A stretch of 64,000 nucleotides of DNA from Proteiniphilum sp. X52 (GCF_003712195.1 NZ_RDSD01000010.1:62001-126000); one strand, 5' to 3'; positions 1 to 8,375 are shown, counted from the stretch's first letter. The notes: generated by a model from the letters alone, not told the origin. Numbers and translations: made by a program.

Positions 1-393
1 ATACCGTGCAGCATCCTTAATGGAGTAACCTTGTTCCAAATCAATAGTTTTAAGTGTGAAGTCAGGAAACTCTACGCTATCAGACAATTTATCTACGATA
101 TATCCAATGAGTCTATAGGAGTATTCAATCTTAGATTTGTCTTTCTTTCCCATACTTTTCTTCCTGAAATTTACATTCTCAGAAATATTATATATTTTTT
201 CATCAAAGAAACTGTATGGGAAGTTTAGTGCCTTTGCAATTTTCTCGAGCACGTTATCTGAGATGGTGTTAAACCCTTTCTCAAATTTGGAGAGGTTTGA
301 CTGTGACAATCCTTCAATTTTACCTGCTAATTCCCCTTGAGTCATCCCTCTGTATTCTCGAGCAATTGTTAATTGAAAGTGCCTCGATTCCAT
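1..393 (-). CDS. XRE-family HTH regulator, N-terminal part (cut by window edge)
   Basis: Starts at an ATG at 393 and stays open to base 1 (131 codons), so the 3' end lies outside the window. Residues about 8-60 form a Cro/CI-type helix-turn-helix: REYRGMTQGELAGKI, then the recognition-helix region LSQSNLSKFEKG. This is followed by a stretch ending in an FPYSFFDE-like segment. That layout is typical of XRE regulators fused to, or coded beside, an ImmA/IrrE metallopeptidase; the peptidase part, if present, is not visible here. It probably binds its own control region. It lies 75 bp downstream of, and on the same strand as, the 230-residue unknown gene, so the two may form an operon. The nearby integrase suggests it belongs to a mobile element. 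Confidence 0.75.
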   Translation of the reverse strand, partial: MESRHFQLTIAREYRGMTQGELAGKIEGLSQSNLSKFEKGFNTISDNVLEKIAKALNFPYSFFDEKIYNISENVNFRKKSMGKKDKSKIEYSYRLIGYIVDKLSDSVEFPDFTLKTIDLEQGYSIKDAARY

Positions 394-468
394 TTTTTTG
401 TTCCTTCTTGTTTTTAGTTTAAATCATGTATAAATATGAAGCTGGAGAGCATTCTGATTAAACGTATA

Positions 469-1161
469 TTATGATGTCTTTTTTCGCTTTACTGATTCTT
501 TTGGTTTTACGAGAGCTCCTCTCTCTGGCGTTATAGGCCTTTTACCTATTATCATAGGTTGAGATTTTTGTATCTCTGACTCTTCGATTGACCATTGAAC
601 ACGATTGTTATCAATATAGATTAATTTTGGGGCACACATTTCCCCAAATCTATTCTTTCTGTAACCGAAGAATATAATTGGTTCTGTTATTCCAAAATCC
701 TCATTAAATAGAGGCTCTTGCACTTGATTGTAAATCGATTCAGTTAGCCTGGTTACAATATTCATCGGAAGATTATAGTTATTTAATTTCTTAAATAATA
801 TCTGACAGTTATTCTTCCTTATAACCACTCTTTTGTATTTCCCGATCTTTAAAGCTTCGGCAAAATTCTCTTCAAATCTTTCAATAACGCAACTCCGGAA
901 GACTGATGTCTCGAGAAGTCGGTCACGGCAACTCATAGGATAGTGAGATATCCTGTCATTAAACAATTTAACTCCTTCGTTAAAGCTTTGAAATAAAAGA
1001 GGTAAAACCTCTTTTAAATCATTTAAAGCTTCTTTTTTAGAAATAATTCTCCGTTTTAGAAAATTATTTCTTACTTTTGTCGGTGCAATATCTAACATGT
1101 AAAAATTATTTTGTGAATGCTCTCCTGCATTCATATCTATTAAAATAAACCCTGCTTCCAA
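469..1161 (-). CDS. Uncharacterised protein upstream of XRE regulator
   Basis: A 230-residue product that I do not recognise. No signal peptide, membrane segment or metal motif is visible. It has mixed alpha/beta character and a very basic, lysine-rich tail (last about 20 residues). The longest frame uses a TTG start at 1161; an ATG at 1134 (MNAGEHSQ) is an equally good start, and an in-frame stop lies shortly upstream. It is followed after 75 bp by an XRE-family regulator on the same strand, the usual order for a two-gene regulatory or toxin-antitoxin-like module on a mobile element. AT-rich composition matches the regulator and the broken integrase but not the metabolic genes further right. 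Function unknown. Confidence 0.6.
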   Translation of the reverse strand: MEAGFILIDMNAGEHSQNNFYMLDIAPTKVRNNFLKRRIISKKEALNDLKEVLPLLFQSFNEGVKLFNDRISHYPMSCRDRLLETSVFRSCVIERFEENFAEALKIGKYKRVVIRKNNCQILFKKLNNYNLPMNIVTRLTESIYNQVQEPLFNEDFGITEPIIFFGYRKNRFGEMCAPKLIYIDNNRVQWSIEESEIQKSQPMIIGKRPITPERGALVKPKESVKRKKTS

Positions 1162-1428
1162 CAGAGGTTTATTTTTTTACCAATATGTATCACCCTTTGG
1201 AATGATTTTTTCTGGTAATACTGCAAATGTATATATTTTTTTAAAATAATTGTATATAGCACTATATAATTTATCAACAATTTTGTGCGTTTGTTGGAAA
1301 GTTTTTTCCAATTTGCTGATTATTATGTGATTGGGTTTTGCCGGAATCAATTCTTATGAGGGGAGATCTCCTATTTCATCACATTTATAGGATTAGGCAG
1401 CCTATAGAAATTCGTATTATTTTCGATA

Positions 1429-2327
1429 TTATTGGAGTGTACATGAATATTTGCTTGTGGCTAATAGGCGTGTAATATATTTTTTGTTGGGATTTAATAG
1501 CTTAGAATTCACCTCTCTCCTTTTTTTAGGAGATGGATTGTTATAACCGGCTGTTACATTCTTTCCCGTGCTATGACCAACCATTTGTTTAACGAAAATC
1601 TCACTGATATACATTTCACTCGTAAGGTAGGTTACATAGCTGTTACGGGTATAGGCGGTCGATAAATTCCGGTCTATTCCTAATTGTGCCGCTATCACTT
1701 TTAATGAATTATTTATCGGATTTAATGCCAGTTGAATAGCATCTTTTATCGTTCTCTCGTTCTTGTCAATTCTTTCAATGCCATTAAGGAATGGAAAGAT
1801 ATATCCATCCTGTTCTTTATTGCCGTGTCGGTTAATTATCTCCACCATTGGAGGTAGTATAGGAGCACAAATAGGCTCTGGATTTTTTTTCTTTTTTGTA
1901 TCTCTCGTTTTCTTACGATGAAATACAATCTCTTGGGATGCTCCGTCGATATCTTTGTATTGTAACCTGCATAGATCACCGAAATTTAGTCCGTTACAAT
2001 AGAACATGAATACGAAAATATCCCTTGCAAGTATCAACCCTTGATTGTCAGTTTCAAAGTCCTCTATTTTCCAAATATCCTCAATGTCTAAAGCGATAGA
2101 TTTTCTTCCTCCTTTCGGAATAGAATATTTATTTTTACCCTCTCCAAATGGATAACGATTTCCGGTTAGATAAGGATCTTCACCGTTATTTATTATTGCC
2201 CTAAGTGTTCTCATATAAATTCCGATAGTAGCGTATTCTATACCGGTCTCACTCCAAAAGTCTTCGCAGTCAGATAAAAATTTCACCGTGATATCGTCAA
2301 ATTTAATATCAGCGATGACGTTTAAAA
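1429..2327 (-). pseudogene. Tyrosine recombinase (integrase), 3' part, interrupted by IS4 element
   Basis: Codes for the C-terminal part of a Bacteroidales-type tyrosine recombinase. The SAM-like core-binding domain ends with the family signature IGIYMRTLRAIIN. The catalytic domain then carries a plausible first Arg region (NGLNFGDLCRLQYKD), a YTRNSYVTYL box in place of the usual H-x-x-R (the His is not in the standard position), VGHS, and a tyrosine in TAGYNNPS. The nominal GTG start at 2286 is internal: homology continues upstream in frame to about 2327. There an IS4-family element begins; the missing upstream piece lies at 3807-3893 on the other side. Both halves read TTA AAC G in the same frame at the junction, so precise excision would restore the frame. 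Probably non-functional. Confidence 0.75.
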
Positions 2328-3806
2328 CATCTTTACCTTTTGTCTTATGTTTTTTATTTATGCATTCTTCAATACAATACTTCGGTAAATATTCAATTAA
2401 CTAATTAAAATTCAATGATTTACATAACATAGTTTAACATAAAAAAGATGGTTAAGTATCTGATTCTCAGTATCTTTATAGCTGATCAAAGCCTAATAAA
2501 GATGGATAGAACCAGCATACTTAACCAATATAAAGGTATCTGTAGTGATGTTCCAGGTGAACTAACTACGAAGTTAAACAAAAGTTTCAAATCATTCCTT
2601 ATGGAGACGCTTATTTTGTATCTGGTCATTCCCGGCAGGATTAATTTCCTACAATTGGGAAGATATGGCAAGTCGTGTGAACAGCGATTTCGCCAGAACT
2701 TCTCGAAGGATTTTGATTGGCTGGAGTTTAACTTGTCTTTGTCTGATAGGGTATTAACCGGAGATCGCAAGGCTATTGCCATTGATCCCAGTTATATATC
2801 CAAATCAGGAAAGAATACCCCTTGGATTGGTTACTTCTGGTCGGGTGCAGCCGGTCAGGCGAAAAGAGGATTGGAAATCCTGGGAGTGGGCCTTATAGAC
2901 GTCGATAACAAGGATTGCATCAATCTACAGGCCGTTCAGACTCCGGACCGTCAAACCCTGGAGAGTCGTGATGCCAACCTGATTGACTGGTACCTTTTGG
3001 TCCTTAAATCGATGCAGGAGAAACTCCATCGGGCAAGCCGTCACGTGGTTGCTGATGCCTACTTCGCAAAGAACAACTTCGTTACGGGTCTGCAAGAGAT
3101 GAAGTTTGATCTGGTCAGCCGTTTCAGGGATGACGTCGCACTTTATTATCCAACACTGCAGAAACCGACAGGCAAGAAAGGCAGGCCTAAACTCTACGAC
3201 GGAAAGATTGACATGGCCAACCTGGATACAACCAGAGTGCAAAAGATCAATATTGATAACGGTGATCTCTACACCTTGATAGCCTATTCCAAATCACTTA
3301 AACAGATGGTCAGGCTTGTCATCTGGTATTCCAAGGATGGGAAAAATCCCAAACTGTTCTTCTCTACCAATCCTGAGATGAGTGGAAAAGATGTTATAGA
3401 ATTTTACCGCACCCGTTTTCAGATCGAGTTTTGCTTCAGGGATGCCAAAGGCTTCACAGGACTGATGCAATCGCAGGCAAGGGACGTGGCAAAGCTATCG
3501 TTCAACTTTAATGCATCTCTTACCTCGGTCAACCTGGCAAAGGTGCTGGCAAGGGAAAGAGGTATTCCTTTTTCGATGGCATCATGTAAAACGATGATAC
3601 ACAACGCCTACTTGCTTGAACGATTTATTTGCGTGTCCGGCATTAAACCGAACAGAAGATTAAATGATAAACTTGTCAAGGAACTCATTGAGTTTGCAGC
3701 AAGTGCTGCTTGACTCCAAACTATATTTTTAACGAACTATTGTCAATAAACAGCTGTTTGGCTGTTTTACTTTTGATTTTTCTGTAATACTGAAAACGTA
3801 TAAGAG
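2328..3806 (+). mobile_element. IS4-family insertion sequence within an integrase gene
   Basis: About 1.48 kb. The limits are placed by eye. The left end begins near CATCTTTACCTTTTG and the right end, read inward on the other strand, near CTCTTATACGTTTTC; 9 of the first 14 positions agree. A short direct repeat CGTTTAA flanks it (2319-2325 and 3807-3813), and the flanking integrase reading frame is continuous across this repeat. It contains one transposase gene. IS4 elements normally leave target duplications of about 9-12 bp; only 7 bp are still identical here, so the insertion may be old or the ends may be off by a few bases. Confidence 0.6.
2448..3713 (+). CDS. IS4-family DDE transposase
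   Basis: 421 residues. An alternative ATG at 2502 (MDRTSILNQY) is a more usual start for the family. The three catalytic acidic residues are readable: Asp in AIDPSYISKSGK, Asp in VVADAYFAKNN, and Glu within YRTRFQIEFCFRDAK. That last segment is an exact Y-(2)-R-(3)-E-(6)-K signature of the IS4 family. Length is normal for the group and the frame is intact, so the enzyme may still be active. It has split a tyrosine integrase gene that runs on the opposite strand. Confidence 0.92.
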   Translation: MVKYLILSIFIADQSLIKMDRTSILNQYKGICSDVPGELTTKLNKSFKSFLMETLILYLVIPGRINFLQLGRYGKSCEQRFRQNFSKDFDWLEFNLSLSDRVLTGDRKAIAIDPSYISKSGKNTPWIGYFWSGAAGQAKRGLEILGVGLIDVDNKDCINLQAVQTPDRQTLESRDANLIDWYLLVLKSMQEKLHRASRHVVADAYFAKNNFVTGLQEMKFDLVSRFRDDVALYYPTLQKPTGKKGRPKLYDGKIDMANLDTTRVQKINIDNGDLYTLIAYSKSLKQMVRLVIWYSKDGKNPKLFFSTNPEMSGKDVIEFYRTRFQIEFCFRDAKGFTGLMQSQARDVAKLSFNFNASLTSVNLAKVLARERGIPFSMASCKTMIHNAYLLERFICVSGIKPNRRLNDKLVKELIEFAASAA

Positions 3807-3893
3807 CGTTTAATGTGGTTCTGTATATTGTTGCATTCCCAACCTTGAAAGTATTGTTAAAAGTGTTTATTTTTATTTTTATCAGAAAATAAT
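3807..3893 (-). pseudogene. Tyrosine recombinase, displaced upstream fragment
   Basis: This minus-strand stretch encodes KVGNATIYRTTLN, the start of the SAM-like core-binding domain. When joined at the shared TTAAACG to the fragment left of the IS4 element, it gives a continuous SAM-like region (TTLNVIADIKFDDIT). The N-terminal arm domain expected further upstream is absent: from about 3897 the DNA instead codes, on the other strand, for an alpha/beta hydrolase. The integrase was therefore both interrupted and truncated. The assignment rests on short matches and on reading-frame continuity. Confidence 0.5.
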
Positions 3894-3896
3894 TTA

Positions 3897-4826
3897 ATGG
3901 CTCAAAACTATTCAGTATTGACCAAGTCTGATACATTGTCCATTGATTCCAGGATTTTTGAATCAATCAGGAAAGTTATCATAACAAAATTCAAGGGAGT
4001 TATTGAAGATGATAAACCTAATTGTATTATATATTTGGATGCACATTGGCTGAATGAAACTATCTTACTGGCTGCTGATGATTTAATATTGGCTAAAGAA
4101 ATTCCGGAAAGTGTTCTGGTCGGTATTATTCCCGAAAATAGGGAGAAAGAATTAACTGAAAAAGACTATCTTTCAAAATTTATCACAGAAGAACTAATTC
4201 CCTATTTATCGAAAGAATACAGTATATCTTCCAATATTACTATTGCTTTCTATTCTTTCGGAGGTTATTTTGCCACGCATTTGTTTCTCCAGAAGAATGA
4301 TATTTTTAATTCCTGTATAGCCATTAGTCCAACATATTGGCCAAATAATTGTGAAATTCTCGAGTTGATGGAAAGGAAATCAAAAGACAAAAGTATCTCG
4401 GGTAATTTGTATCTTGCAATCGGCGACAGGCGATGGGTTGAAGTCTCAGTACGGGATTTTGTCTTTAAAGCAAAAACAATATTGGAGAAAGACAATAATA
4501 TCCGATTTAAATTTAATGATTTAGAAGGGTTTAGTCATAGCTCAACACCTACTGTTGGTTTTGGACTTGGACTTGGTTTCATTTTTGATGAGTGGGAATG
4601 GGGTAATATTCTGGAAGAGCAAAATGAGTATTTAAGGGTTTATCCAAGATCTTGGGGACATCTTGAACTTAAAGGGGATGCTTTGTGGCATATGCGAAGA
4701 AAAATTGAAGCAAGAGAGTTTTACGATAAGGCTTTATCTAACTTATCAGAAGATCAGGAGCTATCAGTGGAGAAAGAAGTTGAAATTCGAGAAAGATTGG
4801 AAGAAAAAATCAAAAACTGTCATTAA
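3897..4826 (+). CDS. Esterase D-like alpha/beta hydrolase with C-terminal helical tail
   Basis: 309 residues, cytoplasmic (no signal peptide). Residues about 40-200 resemble the putative-esterase family (PF00756): CIIYLDAHWL beta strand, then VLVGIIPENREKE, then a nucleophile elbow AFYSFGGYFA. The usual Gly before the Ser motif is replaced by Phe (F-Y-S-F-G). A catalytic His is likely in GFSHSSTP. The last about 60 residues (GHLELKGDALWHMRRK and beyond) look like a TPR helix pair, common in this subfamily. It probably hydrolyses small acyl esters; the substrate is unknown. It begins right where the integrase homology stops, so it may have arrived by recombination. Confidence 0.7.
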   Translation: MAQNYSVLTKSDTLSIDSRIFESIRKVIITKFKGVIEDDKPNCIIYLDAHWLNETILLAADDLILAKEIPESVLVGIIPENREKELTEKDYLSKFITEELIPYLSKEYSISSNITIAFYSFGGYFATHLFLQKNDIFNSCIAISPTYWPNNCEILELMERKSKDKSISGNLYLAIGDRRWVEVSVRDFVFKAKTILEKDNNIRFKFNDLEGFSHSSTPTVGFGLGLGFIFDEWEWGNILEEQNEYLRVYPRSWGHLELKGDALWHMRRKIEAREFYDKALSNLSEDQELSVEKEVEIRERLEEKIKNCH

Positions 4827-5143
4827 TTAAGAGATTTTGTTGAATGCTTCTCTTCTCTCAAAAGATGAGAAGATATAGAATTCCTTTCCGGATATTTCAT
4901 GATCGATACCAGCGATAGTACCAGATCTTTCGACACATGGCAAGGTCCATTGTCAGACAGTAGTTTTGGCGGTCGTTTGTTTGTCAGGCCTACCACTTTC
5001 ATCGCCCTGTCAACCGTTCGTTTGACATCCTCTGCATTCACGATTTCGCACAGTTTCCAATGCGCGATGTAGCGGCTGTAATCATCCATAATGGTGGAAA
5101 GGTAATACCATCCCCATCCGATAATTTTGCAACAGGTAAAATC
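4823..5143 (-). pseudogene. IS3-family transposase (OrfB) fragment
   Basis: Encodes the middle of an rve integrase core: DFTCCKIIGWGWYYLSTI, then MDDYSRYIAHWKLC, then LLSDNGPCHVSKDL with the second catalytic Asp. The frame then runs out into unrelated residues at the 3' end next to the hydrolase gene. No upstream OrfA and no terminal repeats are present, and the third catalytic acidic residue is missing. This is a dead scrap of an IS3-group element between the hydrolase and the Fic gene. Confidence 0.75.
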
Positions 5144-5198
5144 GCAACTGTCAAAAAGCTAACAACTAAGTAAAATCAAGAAAATATGCCGAAAAAAG

Positions 5199-5276
5199 GA
5201 GAGTAATTTTTACCCTCATTATGCGAACGAGAGTAATTTTTTTGTATTTTTGCCCTTGTGTTAAAAACGAGAGTAA
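5199..5276 (+). promoter_or_regulatory. fic promoter with three GAGAGTAA direct repeats
   Basis: GAGAGTAA occurs exactly at 5199-5206, 5229-5236 and 5269-5276, with start-to-start spacings of 30 and 40 bp, close to whole turns of the helix. A Bacteroidetes -7 element TATTTTTG lies at 5245-5252, between copies two and three. The third copy ends about 18 bp before the fic ATG. The arrangement looks like an operator that could cover the promoter. The binding protein is not known; the Fic protein itself has a winged-helix-like C-terminus and is the obvious candidate (inference). Confidence 0.6.
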
Positions 5277-5294
5277 AACTTACACTTGAAAGAT

Positions 5295-6374
5295 ATGAGC
5301 AAATTTGATCGTAAGAAACCATATAATGACCTGCCATTGCTACCGCCAAAGGCAGATATTGAAACGAAAAAGATACTTCGCAAAACCATTTCCGCCGGTA
5401 GGGCCCTGGCACAACTCAACGGTACTTTGTTGAATTTGCCCAATCCTACCCTGTTTCTGGACACGATCTACCTGCAGGAAGCAAAGGCGAGTTCCGAAGT
5501 GGAAAATATCATTACAACCAATGACGAACTTTACAAATCCCTTGTAGCCGACAGAAAAGTGCAAAATTCTGCTACGAAAGAGGTGTTAAGTTACAAGGAA
5601 GCACTTTGGTCTGGGTTAGAACAACTAAAGACCAAGCCTTTTATCACCACCAACCTTTGCATAAGAATTGTGCAGTGTATCAAACAAAACAACGCCTCTA
5701 TCCGGGTTACTCCGGGCACAACGTTGAGTAATACACAAGGCGAGGTGATTTATACCCCGCCAAGTGGAGAAACCGTTATCCGGGAGAAATTGGCAAATCT
5801 GGAAAAGTTTATCAATGAGGATGAAAGCATAGACCCCCTTATCAAAATGGCGTTGATGCACTATCAATTTGAAGCCATTCACCCATTTGCCGACGGTAAC
5901 GGACGAACAGGACGGATTTTGTTATTGCTCTACCTCAAACTTTCGGGGTTATTAGACACTCCGGCCATTTATTTGAGTGGGTACATCATCAAAAATAAGA
6001 CGGAATATTACCAAAGACTACGTGGTGTAACTGAAAAAAATGAGTGGGAAGAATACATCCTGTTCATGTTGGATATGATAGAGCAGACTTCTGCAAGAGG
6101 TTTGGAACGGCTAAACAACATAACAGAATCAATAGACAAAACCGCTGAAGAAATAAAAACAAAATTGCCAAAAATCTATTCCAAAGATTTGGTTGAAATT
6201 TTATTCCGGTTGCCATACACCAAACGGCAGCATCTAATTGATGAAAACATCGGAAACGCCAAAACAGTCGGAAATTATTTAATAACGTTAGAAGAAAATG
6301 GATTTTTGAAATCGGTAAAAGTCGGAAAAGAGAAATTGTATTTGAATGAAAGGCTGTTGAAGATTTTGGAATAA
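5295..6374 (+). CDS. Fic-domain AMP-transferase with inhibitory helix and C-terminal winged-helix
   Basis: 359 residues from the ATG at 5295 (MSKFDRKKP); a TTG three codons earlier is also open. The catalytic Fic loop HPFADGNGRTGR (about residues 196-207) is complete, with the His needed for AMP transfer and the second-phosphate-binding Gly/Arg residues. An N-terminal SSEVEN segment (about residues 66-71) matches the S/T-x-x-x-E-G/N inhibitory helix, placing it among self-inhibited Fic proteins. The last about 80 residues (LVEILFRLPYTKRQHL, GNAKTVGNYLITLEENG) look like a winged helix that could bind DNA. Fic enzymes usually AMPylate hydroxyl side chains of target proteins; no target is coded nearby. 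It stands alone after three GAGAGTAA repeats. Confidence 0.9.
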   Translation: MSKFDRKKPYNDLPLLPPKADIETKKILRKTISAGRALAQLNGTLLNLPNPTLFLDTIYLQEAKASSEVENIITTNDELYKSLVADRKVQNSATKEVLSYKEALWSGLEQLKTKPFITTNLCIRIVQCIKQNNASIRVTPGTTLSNTQGEVIYTPPSGETVIREKLANLEKFINEDESIDPLIKMALMHYQFEAIHPFADGNGRTGRILLLLYLKLSGLLDTPAIYLSGYIIKNKTEYYQRLRGVTEKNEWEEYILFMLDMIEQTSARGLERLNNITESIDKTAEEIKTKLPKIYSKDLVEILFRLPYTKRQHLIDENIGNAKTVGNYLITLEENGFLKSVKVGKEKLYLNERLLKILE

Positions 6375-6664
6375 TAAATATTGCCCGGAGAGCATAAGAC
6401 TCTTGCTGCATTTTCAGTTCCATTGCCACCGCAAAAACAACCTTTACATTTCTATCCCTCTCAGGTTAACTCCATCAATCCCCGTCAGTTCTATTTTCAG
6501 TCGACTATTTGTAGTCAACTGAGGATGCAATCTTCCGACGATAAATATTACAAAATCGATGTTGCTGAATGTAGAACCAATCTCACCATCTGCTTGATAA
6601 ATCCTGCCATATTTTTTCTCAATCTTTGCTGTACGGTTTTTTTCTTATTTTTGAACAAGTAAAA
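6375..6664. other. Intergenic stretch without a supported gene
   Basis: About 290 bp between fic and the DUF6266 remnant. A minus-strand frame of about 60 codons ending near 6448 (readable as FVIFIVGRLHPQL) looks more protein-like than chance. I cannot assign it to a family and it has no start codon. A short palindrome GTCGACTATTTGTAGTCAAC lies at about 6498-6519. Most likely accumulated remnants. Confidence 0.3.
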
Positions 6665-6930
6665 ACAATACTGTTGTCGGAGGAACGTGGAAAGGCATCC
6701 ATTACATGCGAAGCCTTCCTTCCAGCGTGAGGAATCCCCCGACACCCGGGCAAGTGAAGCAGCGGACAAAATTCTCCATCATGATCGAGTTTCTAAAACC
6801 GCTCACACCTTTCCTGCGGATAGGGTTCAAAAGCTACGTCAACAGGTAGACAGCGTTCAATGCAGCGATGTCTTATAATGTCAACAATGCGATAGATGGT
6901 GAGGTTCCCGATTATGTGTTAAGACGTAGA
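6665..6930 (+). pseudogene. DUF6266 family protein remnant with nonsense mutation
   Basis: The plus frame reads NTVVGGTWKGIHYMRSLP, then NPPTPGQVKQRTKFS, then LKPLTPFLRIGFKSYV, a good match in order and spacing to the N-terminal part of DUF6266 proteins of Bacteroidetes. An in-frame TAG at 6847-6849 stands exactly where the family usually has Gln (KKQTAFNAAM). Downstream the match resumes with TAFNAAMSYNVNNAI. The first about 15 residues and the C-terminal half are missing. It is therefore a truncated gene with a CAG-to-TAG type change. DUF6266 function is unknown. Confidence 0.65.
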
Positions 6931-7001
6931 TATACAGTCTTGTTTTATATTGATGATGTTTTGGGGTGTTGTTTGCTGTCTACTCTTTTCTCCTTTTTAC
7001 T

Positions 7002-7485
7002 TCACAGTAAAAAGCCTTCTGATTTTTCAACACCCTTTCTTACTTTAGTGGGATTGATTTTTTTCAATTTGCTAATATTCTGCATTTTCCATTGTACAGA
7101 TGGAAAATGTAAATATTCCTCATATTCAGTATGTCGGGACAGTTCTTCCCCGGCCTCGAAAGCAATTAAAAATTCCTTGTCCTGTAGGCTCAAATTTGAA
7201 TTAATGAAATCAATCAATTTCTCCCGAGTTTCCTCATATTCATTATACGAAAATGGAATTTTAGTCATTTCCGAAAATTGTTTCACAAGCGTTTCCTGAT
7301 GATCTACTCTATTTGGTTTGAGCGACTCAATAATGGGCCGGTCGCCACCCAGAAGGCAATAGAGAAAACCTCTTTTAATCTGGTCAAAGTTAGTGATGAA
7401 GTCGAACATCAAAGCTCTACTCTTCCTCTAAAGTCGGGATAATCCTTAAAAGCAATTCAACCTGTTGCCGGTACATTCTATTCAT
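7002..7485 (-). pseudogene. AbiEii nucleotidyltransferase toxin, internally deleted
   Basis: An ATG at 7485 overlaps the end of the upstream AbiEi gene and codes for MNRMYRQQVELLLRIIP, the normal start of an AbiEii toxin. After 22 codons the frame hits a stop. In another frame, from about 7412, the C-terminal part of the toxin follows (FLYCLLGGDRPI, then EKLIDFINSNLSLQDKEFL, then PSVQWKMQNI). The whole nucleotidyltransferase core, including the GS...DxD catalytic motifs, is missing. The toxin is therefore inactive, while the antitoxin gene beside it is intact. A simple internal deletion with frame change explains what is seen. Confidence 0.8.
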
Positions 7486-8242
7486 AATAGACTAAATCTC
7501 TCGGTAAGGTTATCTGATATTTTGGATCATAAACGCCATTTTTCGCGTTGGAACGTTTCCCTTTGCCCAAGTCTATCCTGTCCAAATTCAATTCATGGAA
7601 CCACGAATGCCCGGCTTTTTCTGCCATATAAAGAAATAGCCGTTTCACTTTTACAGATTTATTTTCCTCTAATAATTGCTGCAGTAATTTTGGCCTCAAT
7701 CCATTAAGCATTTCCATGATCTGGTACAAATCGGTAAGATTGTAATACTTGGGAGCAAGGTCTAAACTTTCCAGAAATGCCCTTTCAGGCAGAGAAACCG
7801 CTACCTCGAAATTGTTTTCATTGACTGTTGATATTCCTTCCTCGCTATATTCCGAGGATTTCTTCAGTATATCAACACCCCAGTCATATTCCGAAAACCA
7901 TTTTGGAAACCATGCACCCCGGGGGCTATATATTACTATCGTTTGCCGGCCAAGTGGAACGTAATGGGCCAATCCCCGCATTTCTAAAGCTGGTACCGCT
8001 CCTATGTGGAGTTTCTTACCTAATTGGCTGTTGTAGCACGACAAAGCACTAAACAAGGTAGGTTTTTCACCTGTCCTGTACATCACAGCGTCATCTATTG
8101 CCGTAAGCCATTGCGAATTACGGTAATGTCTCTGCAGAGAATAGGATATTCCATTTTGATTTAGCCACGAGCCAAAGTACAATGCCCCGGGTGGAAATTT
8201 CTGCAGTAATGAGTTTATTTTTGTTTGTCCTGTTGTAGTCAT
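7478..8242 (-). CDS. abiEi: AbiEi-family type IV antitoxin / transcriptional regulator
   Basis: 254 residues. The N-terminal about 90 residues (TKINSLLQKFPPGALYFGSW, continuing as a winged helix) fit the AbiEi_3 N-terminal DNA-binding domain. The remainder, with IYSPRGAWFPKWFSEYDWGVDIL and LPERAFLESLDLAPKYYNLTD segments, fits the antitoxin C-terminal domain. In intact AbiE systems this protein represses the operon and counteracts the AbiEii nucleotidyltransferase without binding it. Here the toxin gene directly downstream, overlapping by 8 bp, is gutted. The gene has no obvious defects of its own, so it may persist as a solitary regulator. Confidence 0.8.
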   Translation of the reverse strand: MTTTGQTKINSLLQKFPPGALYFGSWLNQNGISYSLQRHYRNSQWLTAIDDAVMYRTGEKPTLFSALSCYNSQLGKKLHIGAVPALEMRGLAHYVPLGRQTIVIYSPRGAWFPKWFSEYDWGVDILKKSSEYSEEGISTVNENNFEVAVSLPERAFLESLDLAPKYYNLTDLYQIMEMLNGLRPKLLQQLLEENKSVKVKRLFLYMAEKAGHSWFHELNLDRIDLGKGKRSNAKNGVYDPKYQITLPRDLVYYE

Positions 8243-8320
8243 ACTGCAAATATACTAAAAATAATAAACTATATGCGTTTGTTTCAGAATCTTTATGATT
8301 ATTCTCCATCGGCCTGATGG

Positions 8321-8375
8321 TTGGCATACTCTCGACTTTGCTGATTTGCTTCGCAATTCGCAAACTCAAATAAAA
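8321..8375 (+). repeat. Partial copy of a dispersed upstream element
   Basis: The stretch around TCGACTTTGCTGATTTGCTT resembles the right half of the palindromic element found upstream of the ABC-F gene (TTGACTTTGCTCATTTAGCT) and elsewhere in this window. It lies about 80 bp upstream of abiEi. The match is partial, so membership of the same family is tentative. Confidence 0.35.

Noticed and set aside
2486-3242. Minus-strand frames inside the IS4 transposase
   Set aside because: Low-quality antisense shadows of the transposase gene with no family pattern.
6381-6662. Plus-strand ORF of 93 codons after fic
   Set aside because: No recognisable motif, odd composition, and the opposite strand shows an equally protein-like stretch; neither has a credible start.
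8247-8254. TATATTTG five bases upstream of abiEi start as its promoter
   Set aside because: It would give a leaderless mRNA; the match may be chance in AT-rich DNA, so it was not annotated.
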